DNA from: Mucilaginibacter sp. OK283
GTDB lineage: Bacteria > Bacteroidota > Bacteroidia > Sphingobacteriales > Sphingobacteriaceae
Direction: 5' to 3'
Length of the DNA stretch: 64,000 bases
NCBI RefSeq assembly: GCF_900110415.1
Contig: NZ_FODR01000009.1
Coordinates: 267,246-331,245, forward strand
Positions 41,942 through 51,514 of the stretch are shown here, in pieces (the stretch's first letter is position 1; every line of letters starts with the position of its first letter). Under the pieces are notes generated by a model. It saw only the letters and a list, made by a program, of their open reading frames with translations, searched no databases and had not been told where the DNA came from. A program made the translations under genes and the position numbers.

Positions 41942-42769
41942 GTGATGGGTAAATCTAAGCTATTGTTTATAACTCATGAAATGTCTCCTTTCCTTGAACT
42001 CACAAAAATTGCTGAAATAACACGCCAACTTCCGCAGGCAATGCAGGAGAAGGGGTTCGAGATCCGGATCCTTATGCCGCGTTTTGGCAATATTAACGAG
42101 CGCAGGAACAGGCTTCATGAAGTTATCCGTTTATCGGGTATGAATATCATTATCAACGATAATGATAACCCGCTGATCATTAAGGTAGCATCTATCCCGG
42201 CAGCACGTATGCAGGTGTATTTTTTAGATAATGAAGAATATTTTCAGCGTAAACATGTGTTTGGTGATAAGGACGGGAAGTTTTATGCCGATAATGACGA
42301 ACGCATGATTTTCTTTTGCAAAGGTGCATTGGAAACGGTTAAAAAATTAGGATGGGCCCCTGATATTATCCATTGCCATGGATGGTTAAGCGCCCTGGTG
42401 CCTGCGTATTTAAAAACTACTTACAAAGACGATCCAACTTTTAAGCATTCAAAAATCATTTATTCGATTTACGAAAATGACTTTAGTGATAAACTTGGTG
42501 CCGATTTTGCCCAAAAAGCAATCATGAGCAACATGACCGAAGCACATGTTGACGCTTACAAAGAAGGTACTAATACTGCTCTTTATGCCGGTGCAATCCA
42601 ATACTCAGACGGTATTGTTTTAGGCAGCGATAATATCGATGCAGATGTGTTAAATAATGTTAAAAACAGCAATAAATCGGTTTTAGAATTTGATTCTACC
42701 GCAGATTTCGAAAATTATTACAATTTTTACGACGAAATTACCAACGACGAATTGGTGCATGTTGCATAA
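41942..42769 (+). CDS. truncated glycogen/starch synthase-like protein (N-terminal domain only)
   Basis: The 275-residue protein resembles the N-terminal Rossmann domain of GT5 glycogen synthase: LLFITHEMSPFLELTKIAEI at the start and IIHCHGWLSALVPAYLKT (about 140-157). The ADP-glucose loop KTGGL is replaced by ELTKI and the whole C-terminal GT-B domain is missing, so catalysis is unlikely. The acidic tail is not part of the enzyme family. The same short form at this place (next to panC, DUF4270 and glmS) is what I recall from other Bacteroidota, so it seems to be conserved rather than decaying. DUF4270 follows after 15 bases. Confidence 0.85.
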   Translation: MMGKSKLLFITHEMSPFLELTKIAEITRQLPQAMQEKGFEIRILMPRFGNINERRNRLHEVIRLSGMNIIINDNDNPLIIKVASIPAARMQVYFLDNEEYFQRKHVFGDKDGKFYADNDERMIFFCKGALETVKKLGWAPDIIHCHGWLSALVPAYLKTTYKDDPTFKHSKIIYSIYENDFSDKLGADFAQKAIMSNMTEAHVDAYKEGTNTALYAGAIQYSDGIVLGSDNIDADVLNNVKNSNKSVLEFDSTADFENYYNFYDEITNDELVHVA

Positions 42770-42784
42770 GACTTAATATTATAT

Positions 42785-44191
42785 ATGAAATTTTTCAGAT
42801 TAGACTTATTGACCCTGTTAATAAGTCTTTTTATTTTCAATAGCTGTAAGCGCCAGGAGGGCATAGGTTTAGGGGTAGATACATCAACCCAAACATCTGG
42901 CACTTTGCTTGTTGATACTACTGTTACCATTAAAACTGTTGACGAAGATACTGCAACCGTAGTTACATCCGGCTTGACCAAAACACCGCTTGGCGAGTTT
43001 GCTGACCCTGTTTTTGGTACAACAAAAACAAATGTTGCACTGGGTATTCAGTTGCCAACCGCCCCTTATACTGTTCCGGCGGGTACACTTACTATAGATT
43101 CGGCCGTGCTTGTGCTGGGTTATGCTGATGGGTTTTACGGCGATTCGGTTGTGACACGGTATAAGATAAACGTGTACCAGTTACAGGACAAGCCGGTTAA
43201 CCAAACCTATTATGGTACCAATCGCTGGGCTAACCAGGGAACTGTTTTAGCATCCAAAACATTTACTGCCAATACACACGATAGTTTAACCATAGCCCGG
43301 ATAAGGAAAGATACTGTGGATACTGTGCAAAGAGTGGCCCCACAGTTACGTGTGCCTTTCAGCAAACAATTTATTTATGATCATCTTTTTAATGCAAATG
43401 GTACTGCTTTGGCTTCCAATGCGGCTTTCCAGGATGCTGTTAAAGGTTTATACCTTACTTTACAAAGGGCGCAGCCAACAAATGCAGGCGGCACATTGCA
43501 ATTAAACCTTGCTTCTGCCGGTTCGCATCTGGATGTATTTTACAAGGCAAAAAAGGATACTACAACTGATACGGCAAGCGTATCATTAACCTTCCCGATA
43601 CATGCCGCCGAAATAAGGCGCCAGTACAGCGAAACTGTAACCAAAGCCAAAACAGCCGGGGGAACTACCCAAACTACAGTTTATCTGCAAGGCCTGGGCG
43701 CATTGCGTGCAAAAGTTGGATTTCCGGGTATAAGCAAGCTTAACCCCGACTCAATAGTGTTAAACCGGGCCGAATTGGTAATAACACCCGTTCAGGGTTC
43801 CGGCATTCCGTATGCGCCATTACCTAAGCTGACCATGTACCAATTGGACATTGCCAAACAGCGTATTTTGATACAGGATGCATCGGCATCAAACCCGCTT
43901 TACCAGACAGGCATATTTGGAGGCTTTTACTCCAACACAACCAAAGAGCCGGTAAAAGCCTATCGTTTTGTAATTACAAGCTACATCCAGGATCTTATAC
44001 GTAAAAAGACCGTAGATTATGGAACTTACATTGCCCCCATTGATGCTACCGAAGTAAATTCAACCACCGGGGCTACCGGGATAACCCCAAGCGCACAAAT
44101 TGCGGCCCGTTCGATTTTGATTGGCAGCGATAATAATTCATCTTATCGCATTAAACTGAACATCTTTTATACCAAGATACCCAAGCTGTAA
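42785..44191 (+). CDS. DUF4270 lipoprotein
   Basis: The 468-residue protein has a lipoprotein signal (lipobox NSC, Cys21) and the DUF4270 beta-rich body, with GEFADPVFGTTKTNVALGIQ and later VGFPGISKLNPDSIVLNRAELVI. Function is unknown; the family is restricted to Bacteroidota and probably resides at the outer membrane. It lies 15 bases after the GlgA-like gene, so they share a transcript, and a terminator follows. Its position before glmS is conserved in the phylum as far as I know. Confidence 0.93.
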   Translation: MKFFRLDLLTLLISLFIFNSCKRQEGIGLGVDTSTQTSGTLLVDTTVTIKTVDEDTATVVTSGLTKTPLGEFADPVFGTTKTNVALGIQLPTAPYTVPAGTLTIDSAVLVLGYADGFYGDSVVTRYKINVYQLQDKPVNQTYYGTNRWANQGTVLASKTFTANTHDSLTIARIRKDTVDTVQRVAPQLRVPFSKQFIYDHLFNANGTALASNAAFQDAVKGLYLTLQRAQPTNAGGTLQLNLASAGSHLDVFYKAKKDTTTDTASVSLTFPIHAAEIRRQYSETVTKAKTAGGTTQTTVYLQGLGALRAKVGFPGISKLNPDSIVLNRAELVITPVQGSGIPYAPLPKLTMYQLDIAKQRILIQDASASNPLYQTGIFGGFYSNTTKEPVKAYRFVITSYIQDLIRKKTVDYGTYIAPIDATEVNSTTGATGITPSAQIAARSILIGSDNNSSYRIKLNIFYTKIPKL

Positions 44192-44212
44192 AAGCTTAAT
44201 TAAAATAAAAAG

Positions 44213-44237
44213 AATCCCCGCTTAGGGGATTTTTTTG
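44213..44237 (+). terminator. rho-independent terminator after DUF4270
   Basis: AATCCCC pairs with GGGGATT around GCTTA and is followed by T residues. It separates this unit from glmS. Confidence 0.85.
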
Positions 44238-44343
44238 TTTAAGGCCAAAAGGCTTCTTAAAATTATTTTTTAAGTATCTAAAAACCTTCCGTTTTTCTGA
44301 AATAATTAAAATAATAAGCTATGAAGTGTGTTATATAGCTGAT

Positions 44344-44351
44344 TATTTTTG
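44344..44351 (+). promoter_or_regulatory. glmS promoter -7 box
   Basis: TATTTTTG matches TAnnTTTG; no clear -33 element. Transcription would start near 44358, which excludes the longer frame from 44349 and supports the start codon at 44379. Confidence 0.5.
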
Positions 44352-44378
44352 CTCCATTTACACTTTATTAAATTTACT

Positions 44379-46214
44379 ATGTGCGGAATTGTTGGTTATA
44401 TAGGTTACCGGGATGCTTATCCCATCGTTATAAAAGGGCTTCATCGTTTAGAATACAGGGGGTATGACAGCGCCGGTGTTGCGCTGTTAAATAAAGAACT
44501 TAAGGTTTATAAAAAGGCCGGCAAGGTTGATGACCTTGAGAAATTTGTAAAGGATATTGATCTTAAAGGGTCATTAGGGATGGGTCATACACGCTGGGCA
44601 ACCCACGGCGAGCCAAGCGACCGCAATTCGCATCCACATTCGTCGGGCAACCGTAGGCTTACGATAATACATAATGGCATTATCGAAAACTATGGCATCA
44701 TCAAAGAAACGCTTATTGCCAAAGGCCACATTTTTAAAAGTGATACCGATACCGAAGTGTTAATACACCTGATAGAAGATATCATGGATCAAACCGGGCT
44801 TGGCCTGCGGGAGGCCGTAAGGGTATCTTTAACCAAAGTAATTGGCGCGTATGCCATTGTTATCGTGAGCGCAGATGAACCCGACCTGTTAATAGCGGCG
44901 CGTAAAGGCAGCCCGATGGTTATAGGTGTTGGCAAAGGCGAGTATTTTGTAGCATCAGATGCCACGCCGATTGTGGAGTATACCAAAAACGTGATTTATT
45001 TAAATGATAACGAAATTGCTTACATACACCGGGATAGCCTGCTGATAAAAAATATCGATAACTCGGTACAAACACCCTATATCCAGGAGCTCGACCTGAA
45101 GCTGGAGATGCTGGAAAAAGGCGGATACGAGCACTTTATGCTAAAAGAGATATATGAGCAGCCACGTTCTATCCGCGATTGTTTACGCGGGCGTATTTAT
45201 CCGCAGCAAGGTAAGGTACAATTGGGCGGCATTAAAGAATACACCGAGAAGCTGAAGAATGTCGACAGGATCATCATCATTGCTTGCGGAACATCATGGC
45301 ATGCCGGCCTGGTTGGCGAGTATTTGATTGAGGAATACGCCCGCGTACCCGTGGAAGTGGAGTACGCCTCGGAGTTTAGATACCGTAACCCCATCATCAC
45401 CGAAAAAGATTTGGTAATAGCCATCTCCCAATCAGGCGAAACTGCCGATACCATGGCGGCTATTGAACTGGCTAAAGAAAAAGGCGCCACCATTTTTGGC
45501 ATATGTAACGTGGTAGGTGCATCCATTCCACGTACTACGCATGCCGGTGTTTATACGCATGCCGGCCCCGAAATAGGGGTGGCATCAACCAAGGCATTTA
45601 CAGCCCAGGTAAGTGTTTTAACGCTAATAGCGTTTTATATAGCCCAGCAGCGTGGTAAAATAACCCAAAGTAAGCTGGTTGAATATTTGACCGAATTAAA
45701 CCAGATCCCTCAACTGGTTGAGGAGGCTTTAAAATGCAACGATCACGTTATAAAGATAGCCGCGAAATTTAAAGATTCAACCAATTGCCTGTTCCTGGGC
45801 AGGGGCAGCTCATTCCCGGTAGCGTTGGAAGGTGCTTTAAAGCTCAAGGAGATCTCCTATATTCATGCCGAAGGTTATCCCGCTGCCGAAATGAAGCATG
45901 GCCCTATAGCGCTAATTGACGATGATATGCCGGTGGTTGTTATTGCGACCCAAAGCTCATCGTACGAAAAAGTGATTAGTAACATACAGGAGGTAAAGGC
46001 CCGCAAAGGACACGTAATAGCCATTGTTACCGAAGGTGATACCGAAGTAAGGGACATGGCCGACTATGTGATTGAGATACCTCAAACCCACGAAGCATTT
46101 GTGCCGCTTATTGCTACTATCCCATTACAACTATTAGCTTACCACATAGCCGTAATGCGCGGTTGTAATGTAGACCAGCCACGAAATTTGGCAAAATCGG
46201 TAACGGTGGAGTAG
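44379..46214 (+). CDS. glmS: glutamine--fructose-6-phosphate aminotransferase
   Basis: This enzyme makes glucosamine-6-phosphate, the first step to UDP-GlcNAc for murein and LPS. The 611-residue protein begins MCGIVGYIG, so the N-terminal Cys is the glutaminase nucleophile after Met removal. The glutaminase domain (1-240) is followed by two SIS domains (about 285-425 and 455-600) with CGTSWHAG, SQSGETADT and EGALKLKEISYIHAE, and the C-terminus ends NLAKSVTVE. I chose the ATG at 44379 over one 10 codons upstream because only this one fits the family. No glmS ribozyme is seen. Confidence 0.98.
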   Translation: MCGIVGYIGYRDAYPIVIKGLHRLEYRGYDSAGVALLNKELKVYKKAGKVDDLEKFVKDIDLKGSLGMGHTRWATHGEPSDRNSHPHSSGNRRLTIIHNGIIENYGIIKETLIAKGHIFKSDTDTEVLIHLIEDIMDQTGLGLREAVRVSLTKVIGAYAIVIVSADEPDLLIAARKGSPMVIGVGKGEYFVASDATPIVEYTKNVIYLNDNEIAYIHRDSLLIKNIDNSVQTPYIQELDLKLEMLEKGGYEHFMLKEIYEQPRSIRDCLRGRIYPQQGKVQLGGIKEYTEKLKNVDRIIIIACGTSWHAGLVGEYLIEEYARVPVEVEYASEFRYRNPIITEKDLVIAISQSGETADTMAAIELAKEKGATIFGICNVVGASIPRTTHAGVYTHAGPEIGVASTKAFTAQVSVLTLIAFYIAQQRGKITQSKLVEYLTELNQIPQLVEEALKCNDHVIKIAAKFKDSTNCLFLGRGSSFPVALEGALKLKEISYIHAEGYPAAEMKHGPIALIDDDMPVVVIATQSSSYEKVISNIQEVKARKGHVIAIVTEGDTEVRDMADYVIEIPQTHEAFVPLIATIPLQLLAYHIAVMRGCNVDQPRNLAKSVTVE

Positions 46215-46220
46215 GGGGAT

Positions 46221-46332
46221 TTAGATGTGAGGTATTAGGATTGAGATTTGAGACGGCTTTACTGGTGTTGGAAATCTTATTTTTTTGCCTTTTGCAAAGT
46301 GTCTCACGTCTCACATCTAATATCCCAAATCC
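46221..46332. repeat. inverted repeat between glmS and oxyR
   Basis: TTAGATGTGAGGTATTAGGA at the left faces TCACGTCTCACATCTAA and ATCCCAAATCC at the right; arms of about 32 bases match imperfectly. It may serve as a transcription barrier. Confidence 0.75.
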
Positions 46333-46357
46333 AAAATAGATAAAACTAATAAAATTT

Positions 46358-46365
46358 TATATTTG
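46358..46365 (+). promoter_or_regulatory. oxyR promoter -7 box
   Basis: TATATTTG matches TAnnTTTG 22 bases before the start codon; no -33 element is clear. An activated promoter would fit. Confidence 0.45.
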
Positions 46366-46387
46366 CATAGTATTTATCTATATAAAA

Positions 46388-47323
46388 ATGACCATAACCC
46401 AGCTTGAATACATTGTAGCAGTTGATACTTACCGCAGCTTTGTTTTAGCCGCCGAAAAATGTTTTATTACCCAGCCAACCCTAAGTATGCAGGTACAGAA
46501 ACTGGAAGATACCCTTGGCGTAAAAATATTTGACCGCAGCAAACAACCCGTAACACCAACCGAAATTGGTATAGAAATAATTACCCAGGCACGCATTATG
46601 TTGTCTGAAAGTGAAAAGATCAAAGAAATTATTACCGACAGGCAAAAAGAGTTATCAGGCGAGTTAAGGGTTGGTATTATCCCTACTGTATCGCCCTATA
46701 TATTGCCGAAGATCATTCACGGTTTTATCGAAAAATACCCGCAGGTAAAGCTTATTGTATGGGAACAAACCACCGAGGAAATCGTTCAGCAATTGAAACT
46801 GGGAATGATTGATTGTGGTATATTATCAACGCCGCTACATGAAAGTAACTTAACCGAGATCCCAGTTTTTTACGAAAACTTCGTGGCCTACGTATCTAAA
46901 AACAGCAAACTATCCAAAAAGAAAAGTATCACGCCCGATGATATTGATATGGAGGAGATTTGGATCCTGAACGAGGGGCACTGCATGCGCGAACAGGTAT
47001 TAAATATTTGCCAGCGCCGCAAGGCCACCAAAGGCTTCCAGCATTTTGAATATAATACAGGCAGTGTTGAAACCCTTAAACGCATGGTTGACCAAAACAA
47101 CGGCGCCACGATATTACCCGAACTTGCCCTCACCGATTTAACCGATAAACAGCTCGACAAGGTCCGATACTTTAAAACGCCCGAACCGGCCCGTGAAGTA
47201 AGCATAGTTATCCAACGCAACTTTTTGAAACGCCGCCTGATTGAAGCCCTCAAAAATGAAATCCTTGAGTTTGTACCCAAACGAATGAAAAGCAAAAAGA
47301 AAAAAGAGGTAATGGATATATAG
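46388..47323 (+). CDS. oxyR: LysR-family hydrogen peroxide sensor OxyR
   Basis: The 311-residue regulator has an N-terminal winged helix-turn-helix (about 1-60, AAEKCFITQPTLSMQVQKLE) and a LysR substrate domain. The redox motif EGHCMREQVLNIC places Cys199 and Cys208 at the same numbers as the E. coli OxyR disulfide pair, which is strong support for peroxide sensing. It activates catalase, Dps and related genes in other bacteria. It lies upstream of the siderophore receptor unit on the same strand, which links oxidative stress and iron uptake by location only. The tail is basic (RMKSKKKKEV). Confidence 0.95.
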   Translation: MTITQLEYIVAVDTYRSFVLAAEKCFITQPTLSMQVQKLEDTLGVKIFDRSKQPVTPTEIGIEIITQARIMLSESEKIKEIITDRQKELSGELRVGIIPTVSPYILPKIIHGFIEKYPQVKLIVWEQTTEEIVQQLKLGMIDCGILSTPLHESNLTEIPVFYENFVAYVSKNSKLSKKKSITPDDIDMEEIWILNEGHCMREQVLNICQRRKATKGFQHFEYNTGSVETLKRMVDQNNGATILPELALTDLTDKQLDKVRYFKTPEPAREVSIVIQRNFLKRRLIEALKNEILEFVPKRMKSKKKKEVMDI

Positions 47324-47464
47324 GGATTTGGGATCTTGGATGTTCGATTTCGGATTTTTGAATGTGCAGATTTCAAATTACAGATGTGCAAAGTGAATTT
47401 TATAGACAGGTCTTGATACTTACTACTTGATACTTACTGCTTCTTTGGAATCTTTCTAAATAAA

Positions 47465-47521
47465 TTTGGATGAATTGTCATAATGGATTACTTTTGGCCA
47501 TTATTTATAATTAGTCTAAAT
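47465..47521 (+). promoter_or_regulatory. promoter and Fur-like dyad of the siderophore receptor
   Basis: TTTG (47465-47468), a 20-nt spacer and TACTTTTG (47489-47496) form a near-consensus promoter. The 19-bp imperfect palindrome ATTTATAATTAGTCTAAAT (47503-47521) covers the predicted start of transcription, where an iron repressor would block initiation. Assignment to Fur is inferred from position and the downstream genes. Confidence 0.55.
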
Positions 47522-47525
47522 AAAA

Positions 47526-49943
47526 ATGAATCGACTTCAACCCTACCTTTACAAATTATTTTCTACTGTTTTTTTAGCTGCTGTGTTACTTTTAATGGTT
47601 ACACCGATATTTGCCCAGCAAAATCGCGGTACCGTTAGCGGGCATGTAATTACCAATACCAATAAGCCGGCCGACAATGTTTCAGTGATGTTAAAAGGTA
47701 CCAAATATGGCGCTGTTACAAATGATGACGGGGATTTTAGCTTCAGGGCGCCACAGGGTAAATACACGCTGGTAGTTTCGCAGGTTGGTAGCCAGAGCCA
47801 AGAGGCTGCCGTTGAGGTTATTGCTGGTAAAACCATTGTTATACCCCAGTTCACCGTGTCTGATGCTACCCACGGTTTACAGGAAGTAAATATCAACGCC
47901 AATAAAACCAATAAGTTTAAACACAAAAAAAGCGTTGATGTATCTAAAATGCCTTTGAGCAACCTGGAAAACGCTTCGGTTTATAATAGTATAAGCAGCC
48001 AGTTATTGCAGGAGCAACAGGTATTTTCCGTTGATGACGCCATACGCAACGCATCGGGAATCCAAAAAATGTGGGAGGCAACCGGCCGCGGCGGCGATGG
48101 CGGCGCCTATTATGCCAGTCGTGGTTTTGTAGTGCAATCTGCATTACGTAACGGTATCGCCGGTAATGTTACCAGCTCGATTGATGCATCCAATATCGAT
48201 CGCATCGAGATTATTAAAGGCCCGTCGGCCACTTTGTTCGGTAGCAGTCTTACTTCATATGGAGGCTTAATTAATCGCGTAACCAAAAAGCCCTATGATT
48301 CATTTGGCGGCGAGATTTCCGGCTCCTTAGGCAACTTTGATTTTCAGCGTGTGAGTGCCGATATCAACGCCCCGCTCGACGCCGGGAAAAAGGTATTGTT
48401 ACGCTTAAACACAGCTTATAATCATGAGGGTAGCTTTCAAAACACAGGCTTTAACCGCACTATAGCTGTGGCGCCAAGCCTGGTTTATAACGCTACCGAG
48501 AGGTTAAGTATCTCGGTAGATGCAGAGTTGTTTTACGGGAAAAGTATTGGTAAGCCCATCTTCTTTTTCCCGTATGGTGTAACCATAGCCCAGCTTGGAC
48601 ATGATCGGGCTGATGAGCTTCCTATCGATTACAAGCAATCGTACATGGGAAATGATTTAACCGAAACATCAAGGAGCACCAATTTTTATGGCGAAGTAAA
48701 ATACAAGATCTCCAATTCGTGGACCTCGCGCACCAACATCGCATCAACCCATAGTTACTCCGATGGTTTTGGGCCTTACTATTACCTGCTCCCCGGCGAT
48801 TCAATTTCCCGCAATGATCAGTCGACCCGCAAAAGCAAGGATGATATGATCGAAATTCAGCAAAACTTTAATGGTGATTTCAAGATCGGGAAGTTCAGGA
48901 ACAGGTTTGTAGGCGGGCTTGATTTTTTCAGGGACAACTCCAACCAGTTTTTCTTCGGGAGTACGCTTGATACCGTATCATTAAAAGGGAACCAAAATTA
49001 TGGCAACTTTAATAAAGCCGCGATGGATGCCATGTATGCAACCGGCACCTATGGCTTTACCTACCCGGCCATCTACATCCGCAACACCTATAGTGCATAT
49101 GTATCTGATGTATTTAACATTACCGATCAGTTACTTGCATCTGCAGCCCTGCGGGTAGATCGTTTTGTCAATATCGGCAACTACGATCCTACAACTAAAA
49201 CCAGGTATGGCGCTTATCAGCAAACTGCTTTCTCGCCAAAGTTTGGCCTGGTTTATCAGCCGGTTAAAGATCATGTATCATTATTTGCCAATTACCAAAA
49301 CAGTTTCCGCAACCAAACAGGCATTACCGAAGATAATAAACCACTTAAACCCGAACATGCTAATCAAATTGAAGGTGGCGTTAAGCTGGATTTGTTTGAG
49401 GGCAAGCTAAGCAGTACTATAAGCTACTACGATATTAAAGTTAAAGATATCACCCGCCCATCGGCTACGCCAAACAGGGTTATCCAGGATGGTACTCAGT
49501 TGAGTAAAGGCATCGAAGCCGAAGTAATCGCCAACCCAATTGCGGGCTTAAACGCTGTTTTGGGCTTCTCATACAACGATTCAAAATACGATGCTACTAC
49601 CAATGCCGATGTGGCCAACCGTCGGCCGGGTACGGCGTCATCGCCATACCTGGCCAACTTTTGGGTAAGCTATCGTTTACAAAAAGGCACCGTTAAAGGT
49701 TTAGGATTTGGGTTTGGCGGCAACTATGCCAGCGATAACAAAATTATTAATAGCGTAAGCCAGGGTGTATTTACTTTGCCCGCTTACACTATTTTTAATG
49801 CATCTGCATTTTACGACCTGAAAAACTACCGCATAGGCGCTAAGATGGATAACCTGACCAACCAAAAATACTGGATAGGCTATACCACCGTTAACCCGCA
49901 AAAATTAAGAAACTACGCCCTTACATTTACCTATAAATTTTAA
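47526..49943 (+). CDS. TonB-dependent siderophore receptor
   Basis: The 805-residue outer-membrane receptor has a signal peptide (about 1-30), a carboxypeptidase-regulatory-like domain (about 36-112), a plug domain (about 130-270, RIEIIKGPSATLFGSSLTSYGGLINRVTKKP) and a 22-strand barrel ending in TFTYKF with C-terminal Phe. The plug wording is that of ferrichrome/coprogen-type siderophore receptors. The PepSY gene starts two bases after the stop. The promoter overlaps a Fur-like palindrome. The exact siderophore is not predictable. Confidence 0.95.
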   Translation: MNRLQPYLYKLFSTVFLAAVLLLMVTPIFAQQNRGTVSGHVITNTNKPADNVSVMLKGTKYGAVTNDDGDFSFRAPQGKYTLVVSQVGSQSQEAAVEVIAGKTIVIPQFTVSDATHGLQEVNINANKTNKFKHKKSVDVSKMPLSNLENASVYNSISSQLLQEQQVFSVDDAIRNASGIQKMWEATGRGGDGGAYYASRGFVVQSALRNGIAGNVTSSIDASNIDRIEIIKGPSATLFGSSLTSYGGLINRVTKKPYDSFGGEISGSLGNFDFQRVSADINAPLDAGKKVLLRLNTAYNHEGSFQNTGFNRTIAVAPSLVYNATERLSISVDAELFYGKSIGKPIFFFPYGVTIAQLGHDRADELPIDYKQSYMGNDLTETSRSTNFYGEVKYKISNSWTSRTNIASTHSYSDGFGPYYYLLPGDSISRNDQSTRKSKDDMIEIQQNFNGDFKIGKFRNRFVGGLDFFRDNSNQFFFGSTLDTVSLKGNQNYGNFNKAAMDAMYATGTYGFTYPAIYIRNTYSAYVSDVFNITDQLLASAALRVDRFVNIGNYDPTTKTRYGAYQQTAFSPKFGLVYQPVKDHVSLFANYQNSFRNQTGITEDNKPLKPEHANQIEGGVKLDLFEGKLSSTISYYDIKVKDITRPSATPNRVIQDGTQLSKGIEAEVIANPIAGLNAVLGFSYNDSKYDATTNADVANRRPGTASSPYLANFWVSYRLQKGTVKGLGFGFGGNYASDNKIINSVSQGVFTLPAYTIFNASAFYDLKNYRIGAKMDNLTNQKYWIGYTTVNPQKLRNYALTFTYKF

Positions 49944-49945
49944 AT

Positions 49946-51106
49946 ATGACGTTCAAAAAAGTCATGTTATTTATACATCGCTGGCTCGGCTTTATATCCG
50001 GGCTGGTGGTGTTTTTGGTGAGTATTACCGGTTGTATCTTTTGTTTCCAGGACGAGATCCAGGATGTTATCCACAACTATCGCCACGTAAAAAACGAGTA
50101 TAAACCCTACCTGCCGCCATCGGTACTGAAAGCCGAAGGTTTAAAAGGATATCCCGGCGCCACGGCCAGCTACATGTTTTATTATGGGGCCGACAGGCCG
50201 GCCGGTGTACTGGTGAATTTGCCAAAAGATAAGGGAATTTTGTATGTATACCTTAACCCTTATACAGGGCGGGTTACCCACACCGAAAACCCGGAAAGTA
50301 ATTTTTTCATTATTGTTGAATACATTCATTTATACCTGTTATTGCCACCTAAAATAGGCGGCCTGGTGGTGGGTATTTCGGTTATTATATTTGTGATGCT
50401 CATGATAACCGGCATCATCCTGTGGTGGCCTAAACGTAAAACCGACCGCAAGCGCAGCTTCACCATAAAATGGAATGGCCGCTGGCGCAGGGTTAATTAC
50501 GATTTGCATAACGTACTGGGTTTTTATGTTACCGGCGTTGCCATAATTTTAGCTATAACCGGTTTAGCTATAGCTTTTGACTGGATGCGGGAAGGCATAT
50601 ACACCACAGCCAACCTTGGCAAGGCCTATCCCGAAGAAAAAGCAGTGTTAAAATCCGATTCGCTTTTAAAAGGCAAAACCGATTCGCGTTTTGTTATCGA
50701 TAAATCGTTTGAATCCGCCCAGGCAGGGTCGCCCCGGGCCGAAATGTTTTTGCTTTTTGATGACGCATCCGCTTCGGGAACTATCGGTATAAGCGCCTAC
50801 GCCCAAAGCCTGCACTACTTTAAAAGCGACGAATATGCTTTTGAAAAGTATACCGGCAAAATGCTCAAAAAAACTACCCATGCCCAAAAAAGCCCTGGCA
50901 TGAAAATGAATAACATGAATTACGATTTACACGTTGGCCAGGTGCTGGGGCTTACAGGTAAAATCATTGCCTTTTTAGCCAGCCTAATCTGTGCTTCGTT
51001 GCCCGTAACAGGGTTTATCATTTGGCTGGGCAAGCGTAAAAAAGGTAAGTCAAAAAATGGGAAAGCGGTGGCGCATAGGCGTGCTGTAAAGCAAATGGGG
51101 GTTTGA
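49946..51106 (+). CDS. PepSY-associated TM protein, probable siderophore-iron reductase
   Basis: The 386-residue inner-membrane protein has the PepSY_TM layout: helix 1 (about 13-33, FIHRWLGFISGLVVF), a periplasmic PepSY region, helices near 132-155 and 195-215, a second periplasmic part and a last helix (about 333-355), then a basic cytoplasmic tail. Conserved His in HRWLG, EYIHLYL, YDLHNVLG and YDLHVGQVLGL probably bind heme. Homologs (FoxB, FsrB types) reduce ferric siderophores in the periplasm. It is coupled to the receptor gene, which supports that role. Confidence 0.92.
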   Translation: MTFKKVMLFIHRWLGFISGLVVFLVSITGCIFCFQDEIQDVIHNYRHVKNEYKPYLPPSVLKAEGLKGYPGATASYMFYYGADRPAGVLVNLPKDKGILYVYLNPYTGRVTHTENPESNFFIIVEYIHLYLLLPPKIGGLVVGISVIIFVMLMITGIILWWPKRKTDRKRSFTIKWNGRWRRVNYDLHNVLGFYVTGVAIILAITGLAIAFDWMREGIYTTANLGKAYPEEKAVLKSDSLLKGKTDSRFVIDKSFESAQAGSPRAEMFLLFDDASASGTIGISAYAQSLHYFKSDEYAFEKYTGKMLKKTTHAQKSPGMKMNNMNYDLHVGQVLGLTGKIIAFLASLICASLPVTGFIIWLGKRKKGKSKNGKAVAHRRAVKQMGV

Positions 51107-51178
51107 TGTGACATGTTTTTCGTTTAAGGGCATGTCATCTTTAAGCTAAAGCGTGGTAACTCGAAGTTAACTATCCGG

Positions 51179-51514
51179 TTAAAGATATATCTCAAAAATG
51201 CCCAAATCATCAGTGGACAAAAATTGATTAATCTCTTTTTTTAGAGAAATTAATAAGTGAGCGATCTTTTGAGTGCCGACGTTGCCGGTGCGCAACCAAA
51301 TTATTTTAGGTGGATAGGAGTAAAGATTTTGTAATTCGCAAAAATCCTCGTCAAAAGTTAAAATTGTGTAGTTGTTTGTTTTGGCGAATTGCCAGATCAT
51401 AAAATCGCTTAAACGTTCGTTTGCCCGAATTTCATTTGTAGGGAGAATATCCCAATCTAAAAGGAGTTTTTTTATACGCCATGAAATATTTTCGTCAGCG
51501 ATGAGCCGTATCAT
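51179..51514 (-). CDS. DUF5615 PIN-like protein, probable toxin
   Basis: The 111-residue protein has the Mut7-C/PIN-like start IRLIADENIS with Asp7-Glu8, then FDEDF (Asp55, Asp57) and WLRTGN, the acidic residues expected for a metal-dependent RNase. DUF5615 proteins are usually paired with DUF433 proteins as toxin and antitoxin. Here the ATG overlaps the stop of the DUF433 gene (4 bases), so the pair is translationally coupled. Whether it is an active toxin is not known. Confidence 0.88.
   Translation of the reverse strand: MIRLIADENISWRIKKLLLDWDILPTNEIRANERLSDFMIWQFAKTNNYTILTFDEDFCELQNLYSYPPKIIWLRTGNVGTQKIAHLLISLKKEINQFLSTDDLGIFEIYL

Noticed and set aside
44192..44378. glmS ribozyme upstream of glmS
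   Set aside because: The spacer holds a terminator and an AT-rich promoter only; the conserved ribozyme core is not visible.
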